Shown here: piece by piece, positions 60,811 to 64,000 of the stretch
How the letters are laid out: every line of letters begins with the position of its first letter
How positions within the stretch are numbered: the stretch's first letter is position 1
Source of the DNA: Micromonospora pisi
Lineage (GTDB): Bacteria > Actinomycetota > Actinomycetes > Mycobacteriales > Micromonosporaceae
Length of the DNA: 64,000 nt
Assembly (NCBI RefSeq): GCF_003633685.1
Contig: NZ_RBKT01000001.1
Coordinates: 5,270,001-5,334,000, forward strand
Direction of reading: 5' to 3'
Program-made: the position numbers and the translations under genes
The notes under the pieces: model-generated
What the model saw: only the letters and a program-made list of their open reading frames with translations
Databases searched by the model: none
What the model was told of the DNA's origin: nothing

Positions 60811-61364
60811 CCGTCGTACCCCCGGAGCGGCCCGCGGCCGGTCTGGTCCCCGCACCGACCCGGCAACCGGCCACCGACGACGACCTGGCGGCGGTGGCCG
60901 CACAGCTCGGCCGGACCCCCCGGGGCACCCGCGCGGTGGCGCACCGCTGCCCCTGCGGTCGGCCCGACGTGGTGGAGACGACGCCTCGGCTCGCCGACGG
61001 CACCCCGTTCCCGACCCTGTTCTACCTGACCTGCCCCCGGGCGGTCGGCGCGTGCAGCCGGCTGGAGTCGGCCGGGGTGATGAAGGAGATGGCCGACCGG
61101 CTGGTCGACGACCCGGAGCTGGCGGCCCGATACCGGGCGGCGCACGAGGACTACCTCGCCCGGCGGTCGGCGATCGCCGAGGTGCCGGAGATCGACGGGG
61201 TTTCGGCCGGTGGCATGCCCGGTCGGGTGAAGTGCCTGCACGTTCACCTCGGACACGCGTTGGCCAGCGGTCCCGGCGTCAACCCGTTCGGTGACGAGAC
61301 GCTCGAGCTGATCGAGCCGTGGTGGCTCGCCGGCCCGTGCGTGGACGCGCCCGAAACCGACTGA
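60807..61364 (+). CDS. DUF501 family protein
   Basis: A 185-residue cytoplasmic protein. Typical DUF501 features: RTPRGTRAVAHRCPCGRPDVV, FYLTCPRAV, and HVHLGHALASGPGVNPFGDE. The clustered Cys and His residues suggest metal binding. The TTG at 60807 overlaps the divIC stop and has AGGAAGG upstream at good distance. Function is unknown, but the place between divIC and ppx is conserved. Confidence 0.88.
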   Translation: MTVVPPERPAAGLVPAPTRQPATDDDLAAVAAQLGRTPRGTRAVAHRCPCGRPDVVETTPRLADGTPFPTLFYLTCPRAVGACSRLESAGVMKEMADRLVDDPELAARYRAAHEDYLARRSAIAEVPEIDGVSAGGMPGRVKCLHVHLGHALASGPGVNPFGDETLELIEPWWLAGPCVDAPETD

Positions 61365-61404
61365 TCGGCAGCGGCCGGTGCCGCCCGCCGCCGCCCCTCC
61401 CCGC

Positions 61405-61410
61405 TACGCT
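61405..61410 (+). promoter_or_regulatory. Putative -10 hexamer, leaderless mRNA of the acetyltransferase gene
   Basis: TACGCT ends 6 bases before the ATG at 61417. Confidence 0.55.
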
Positions 61411-61416
61411 CAGGTG

Positions 61417-61926
61417 ATGAGCGCGGATCTTGTCATCCGGCGGGCGCGGACCGCTGACATACGCGGCATCCGCGAGCTGATCGACACGTACAGCCCGGGT
61501 GGGCGGCTGCTCAGCAAGGCGACCGTGACCCTGTACGAGCACGTGCAGGAGTTCTGGGTGGCGATCCGCCCGGCCGACGGTGCGGTGGTCGGCTGTGGGG
61601 CGCTGCACGTGATGTGGGAGGACCTGGCCGAGATCCGTACGGTGGCGGTCCATCCCGAGTGCCGGGGCATGAAGATCGGCCACCAGATCGTCGCGGAGCT
61701 GTTGACGGTGGCGCGGGAGCTGGGCGTGACCCGGGTCTTCGTACTGACCTTCGAGACCGGGTTCTTCGGCTCGTTCGGGTTCGTCGAGATCGACGGGGCG
61801 CCGGTGCCGCAGGCGGTCTACGAGCAGTTGCTGCGTTCGTACGACGAGGGTGTGGCGGAGTTCCTCGGGTTGGAACGGGTCAAGCCGAACACCCTGGGCA
61901 ACGTACGGATGCTGCTGCGGCTCTGA
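61417..61926 (+). CDS. Amino-acid N-acetyltransferase, short ArgA type (GNAT)
   Basis: A 169-residue GNAT enzyme, probably N-acetylglutamate synthase, the first step of arginine synthesis. VIRRARTADIRGIRELIDTY starts the fold; RTVAVHPECRGMKIGHQIV is the acetyl-CoA-binding motif A; VFVLTFETGFFGSFGFVEID is motif B. Size and order match the short actinobacterial ArgA (without a kinase-like domain). No other arg genes are adjacent. Confidence 0.85.
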   Translation: MSADLVIRRARTADIRGIRELIDTYSPGGRLLSKATVTLYEHVQEFWVAIRPADGAVVGCGALHVMWEDLAEIRTVAVHPECRGMKIGHQIVAELLTVARELGVTRVFVLTFETGFFGSFGFVEIDGAPVPQAVYEQLLRSYDEGVAEFLGLERVKPNTLGNVRMLLRL

Positions 61927-61928
61927 CG

Positions 61929-61934
61929 TAGGGT
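61929..61934 (+). promoter_or_regulatory. Putative -10 hexamer, leaderless mRNA of the Ppx gene
   Basis: TAGGGT ends 7 bases before the GTG at 61942. It overlaps a GTG at 61933, which argues against that earlier start. Confidence 0.55.
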
Positions 61935-61941
61935 GACTGCC

Positions 61942-62916
61942 GTGACGACCAGAGTGGCGGCGATCGACTGCGGTACCAACTCCATCCGGCTGCTCGTGGC
62001 GGACGTGCCTGACCTGGCGGCCGGTCCGTCGGCGTCGCTGGTCGACGTCGCCCGGCGGATGGAGATCGTCCGGTTGGGCCAGGGTGTGGACCGGACCGGG
62101 CGGCTCGCCCCGGAGGCGATCGAACGGACCCGGGTGGCGCTGGCCGGATACGCCGCCGAGATCGCCGAGCTGGGCGCGGAGCGGGTACGGATGTGCGCCA
62201 CCTCCGCCTCCCGGGACGCGAGTAACGCCGACGAGTTCCGGGCGATGGTGCGGGAGACGCTCGGGGTGGCCCCGGAGGTCGTCACCGGCGAGGAGGAGGC
62301 CCGGCTCTCGTTCACCGGCGCCGTACGTGGGCTGGCCGCCGACGCCCGGTCGCCGTACCTGGTGGTGGACATCGGTGGTGGTTCGACCGAGTTCGTGGTC
62401 GGTGACCGGACCAGCGGTTCGGCGACCGGTGACAGCAGTGGCATCCGGGTCGACGCGGCGATCTCGGTCGACATCGGCTGTGTCCGGATGACCGAGCGGC
62501 ACCTGCACGACGATCCGCCGACGGCGGCCCAGGTCGCGGCGGCCGAGACGGACATCGCCGCAGCCGTGGACCGGGCGCTGGGGGCGGTGCCGGGGCGGGA
62601 GGCCGCGACCCTGGTGGGGCTGGCCGGTTCGGTGACCACGGTGGTGGCGATCGCGCTGGGGCTGGAGTCGTACCAGCCGGACCGGATCCACCACGCCCGG
62701 GTCTCGTACGACGAGGTGGCGAAGGTGACCGAGGACCTGCTGTCCCGGTCGTCGGCGCGGCGGATGGAGTATCCGGTGATGCATCCGGGGCGGGCCGACG
62801 TGATCGCGGCGGGCGCGTTGGTGCTCCGCGTGATCATGGAGCGGGCCGGGATGTCCTCGGTCGTCGCCAGTGAGCACGACATTCTGGACGGCATCGCCTA
62901 CAGCCTGATGGTCTAG
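61942..62916 (+). CDS. ppx: Ppx/GppA-family exopolyphosphatase
   Basis: A 324-residue actin-fold phosphatase acting on polyphosphate or pppGpp. Motifs: AAIDCGTNSIRLLVAD (phosphate 1), the catalytic Glu in TGEEEARLSF, VDIGGGSTEFVVGD (phosphate 2) and GLAGSVTTVVAIALGL. It is the short two-domain form usual in actinobacteria. GTG 61942 is chosen with the leaderless promoter; GTG 61933 is the alternative. Confidence 0.93.
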   Translation: MTTRVAAIDCGTNSIRLLVADVPDLAAGPSASLVDVARRMEIVRLGQGVDRTGRLAPEAIERTRVALAGYAAEIAELGAERVRMCATSASRDASNADEFRAMVRETLGVAPEVVTGEEEARLSFTGAVRGLAADARSPYLVVDIGGGSTEFVVGDRTSGSATGDSSGIRVDAAISVDIGCVRMTERHLHDDPPTAAQVAAAETDIAAAVDRALGAVPGREAATLVGLAGSVTTVVAIALGLESYQPDRIHHARVSYDEVAKVTEDLLSRSSARRMEYPVMHPGRADVIAAGALVLRVIMERAGMSSVVASEHDILDGIAYSLMV

Positions 62917-62968
62917 CCGGGGTCGGGGTGCCCGGACGAGGCGCCGCCGTACCCCTGGTACAACGCTC

Positions 62969-63000
62969 TTGACGGTATCTCGCAATGCACACTACTGTGC
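62969..63000 (+). promoter_or_regulatory. Promoter and palindromic operator of the PadR gene
   Basis: TTGACG (62969-62974), 18-base spacer, TACTGT (62993-62998), then 7 bases to the GTG at 63006: a canonical promoter giving a leaderless mRNA. GCACA-4-TGTGC (62987-63000) is a perfect inverted repeat over the -10 box, well placed for autorepression. Confidence 0.65.
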
Positions 63001-63005
63001 TCCGC

Positions 63006-63338
63006 GTGGACACTACCCAGCTGCTCAAAGGCGTGCTGGATCTCGCGGTCCTGGCCGTCCTCAAGGAAGAGGACGGCTACGGCTACGACATCATGCGTCG
63101 TCTGCGCACCGCCGGTCTGGACGAGATCGGCGACGCGTCGGTGTACGGCACCCTGCGCCGGCTCTTCCAGGCCGGGCTGCTCACCACCTACGTGGTCCCG
63201 AGCGAGTCGGGGCCGCACCGCAAGTACTACGCCCTCAACGCGGCCGGCCGCGACCAGCTCGAACGGTCCGGCAAGGTGTGGCGGGCCTTCGCCTCAACAA
63301 TGGACAAACTTCTCGATGAACGGGGGCGCGTGGCATGA
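63006..63338 (+). CDS. PadR-family transcriptional regulator
   Basis: A 110-residue winged-helix repressor: LLKGVLDLAVLAVLKEEDGYGYDIM (helices 1-2), DASVYGTLRRLFQAGLL (recognition helix) and PHRKYYALNAAGRDQL (wing), then a short C-terminal helix for dimerisation. GTG 63006 fits the leaderless promoter; ATG 62985 in the same frame lies inside the promoter and is rejected. ATGA overlap with the next gene is the standard PadR-HAAS arrangement, so it probably controls the membrane protein downstream. Confidence 0.93.
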   Translation: MDTTQLLKGVLDLAVLAVLKEEDGYGYDIMRRLRTAGLDEIGDASVYGTLRRLFQAGLLTTYVVPSESGPHRKYYALNAAGRDQLERSGKVWRAFASTMDKLLDERGRVA

Positions 63339-64000
63339 CCGCGCGCGACGAGGAGGGCGTGACTCAGCGGAGCGAGGATGGCATGACCGAGCGGGAGATC
63401 ACGGAGTACGTCGAGCGGGTCCGGCGGGCCCTGGCCGACCTGCCCCCGACGGACCGGGACGAGTTGCTCGAAGACCTGCCCGAACACTTGGCCGAGGTGG
63501 CGGCCGAGGGGACCGGGGCACTCGTCGACCGGCTCGGCACCCCGGAGGCGTACGCGGCCGAGCTGCGCGCGGCGGCCGGGCTGGCCGCAGCGGACCAACC
63601 GGCCAACCTGGACAACCGGGTGGTCAGCGCGGTGCGCCAGGTCCGCGACCGGCTCCAGGCGGTGGACCGCCGGGTCGGACCCCTGATCGGGTACGCCAGT
63701 GTCGGCGATTTCCTCCGGCTGCTCCGGCCCGCCTGGTGGGTGCTCCGGGGCTACCTGGTGGCGATGCTGGTCACCGTCATGACAACAAACGGGGAGTTCG
63801 GGCTCCTGCCCCGGGTCGACGGCAACGACATCGCCGGCCTGCTCCTGCTCGCCCTCTGCGTCCTCGGCTCGACCTGGCTCGGGCGACGCAGCGATCGGTT
63901 CCGTGGGTGGCGGCGGCATCTGTTCCGGCTCGGCACGGTGGCGATCGTGATCTTCGGCCTCGTCGGCTTTGTCGATGTGGACAGGCGTGGCCGCCAGGGC
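63335..64000 (+). CDS. HAAS-domain membrane protein, 3' end cut off
   Basis: The gene is open to the right edge (222 codons visible). After a short polar start, EITEYVERVRRALADLPPTDRDELLEDL marks a HAAS domain (formerly DUF1700/DUF1129-like), with LVDRLGTPEAYAAELRAA completing it. A charged linker and at least three hydrophobic segments follow (WVLRGYLVAMLVTVM; DIAGLLLLALCVLGSTWL; LGTVAIVIFGLVGFV). It overlaps the padR stop by 4 bases. HAAS proteins are commonly paired with PadR regulators. An in-frame ATG at 63383 is an alternative start. Confidence 0.85.
   Translation, partial: MTARDEEGVTQRSEDGMTEREITEYVERVRRALADLPPTDRDELLEDLPEHLAEVAAEGTGALVDRLGTPEAYAAELRAAAGLAAADQPANLDNRVVSAVRQVRDRLQAVDRRVGPLIGYASVGDFLRLLRPAWWVLRGYLVAMLVTVMTTNGEFGLLPRVDGNDIAGLLLLALCVLGSTWLGRRSDRFRGWRRHLFRLGTVAIVIFGLVGFVDVDRRGRQG

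Noticed and set aside
62985-63005. ATG start for padR at 62985
   Set aside because: This codon lies upstream of the -10 box, so it would not be in a transcript from the promoter; GTG 63006 fits.

Overview
The window is a stretch of actinobacterial chromosome. It has very high GC, GTG and TTG starts, many genes that look leaderless (a TANNNT hexamer 6-9 bases before the start codon), and housekeeping blocks in the usual actinobacterial order (mfd - SurA-like lipoprotein - mazG; eno - divIC - DUF501 - ppx; sucC - sucD - DUF6350 - purN - purH). Gene content and a dispersed AAGGAAGGGCCCC palindrome family suggest Micromonosporaceae; this is inference, since no 16S or other marker RNA is present. 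I see no phage, insertion sequence, CRISPR array, tRNA or rRNA. Both ends cut a gene: a sensor histidine kinase on the left and a HAAS-type membrane protein on the right.

Layout. 1-1624: two-component pair (PspC/NarL type). 1962-7731: five-gene peptide ABC importer (SBP, two permeases, two ATPases). 7889-8397: chorismate mutase on the minus strand, preceded by a short Phe/Tyr-rich leader peptide and a terminator, i.e. a transcription attenuator. 8500-10335: secreted 5'-nucleotidase. 10496-13003: PcrA/UvrD helicase. 13038-14885: two M23 peptidases. 15289-22510: stand-alone cobalamin-binding mutase subunit, sucCD, a DUF4190 protein, DUF6350, purN-purH. 22640: lipoprotein. 23334-29249: a second peptide importer operon, paralogous to the first and inverted. 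29783-33178: folD, mdh, icd. 33526-35375: galT with a DeoR regulator. 35653-36593: HTH/DUF5753 regulator with a DUF397 partner. 36678-38207: APS kinase fused to a degenerate ATP-sulfurylase domain. 38430-41835: four-gene ABC-2 exporter. 41887-46722: membrane protein, PEP carboxylase, and an RHH/Clp-N protein. 46836-53519: S66 peptidase, mfd, lipoprotein, mazG. 53465-57674: DMT transporter, divergent MocR-type regulator, DUF885 hydrolase. 57671-62916: NudC, enolase, DivIC, DUF501, ArgA-type acetyltransferase, Ppx. 63006-64000: PadR regulator and a HAAS-domain protein.

How parts work together. Central carbon metabolism is concentrated here: Eno, Ppc, Mdh, Icd and SucCD supply or run the TCA cycle, and the B12 subunit belongs with a mutase that feeds methylmalonyl- or isobutyryl-CoA metabolism. 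FolD supplies one-carbon units used by PurN and PurH. Two peptide importers, two cell-wall peptidases and an S66 peptidase point to peptide and muropeptide handling. The most striking regulatory structures are the aromatic attenuator at the chorismate mutase gene, a GGGTTA half-site array at the RHH/Clp-N promoter, a palindrome over the PadR promoter, and long unrelated hairpins at the same place (between SBP and permease genes) in both importer operons. Function calls rest on motifs and gene order read by eye; no database search was run.
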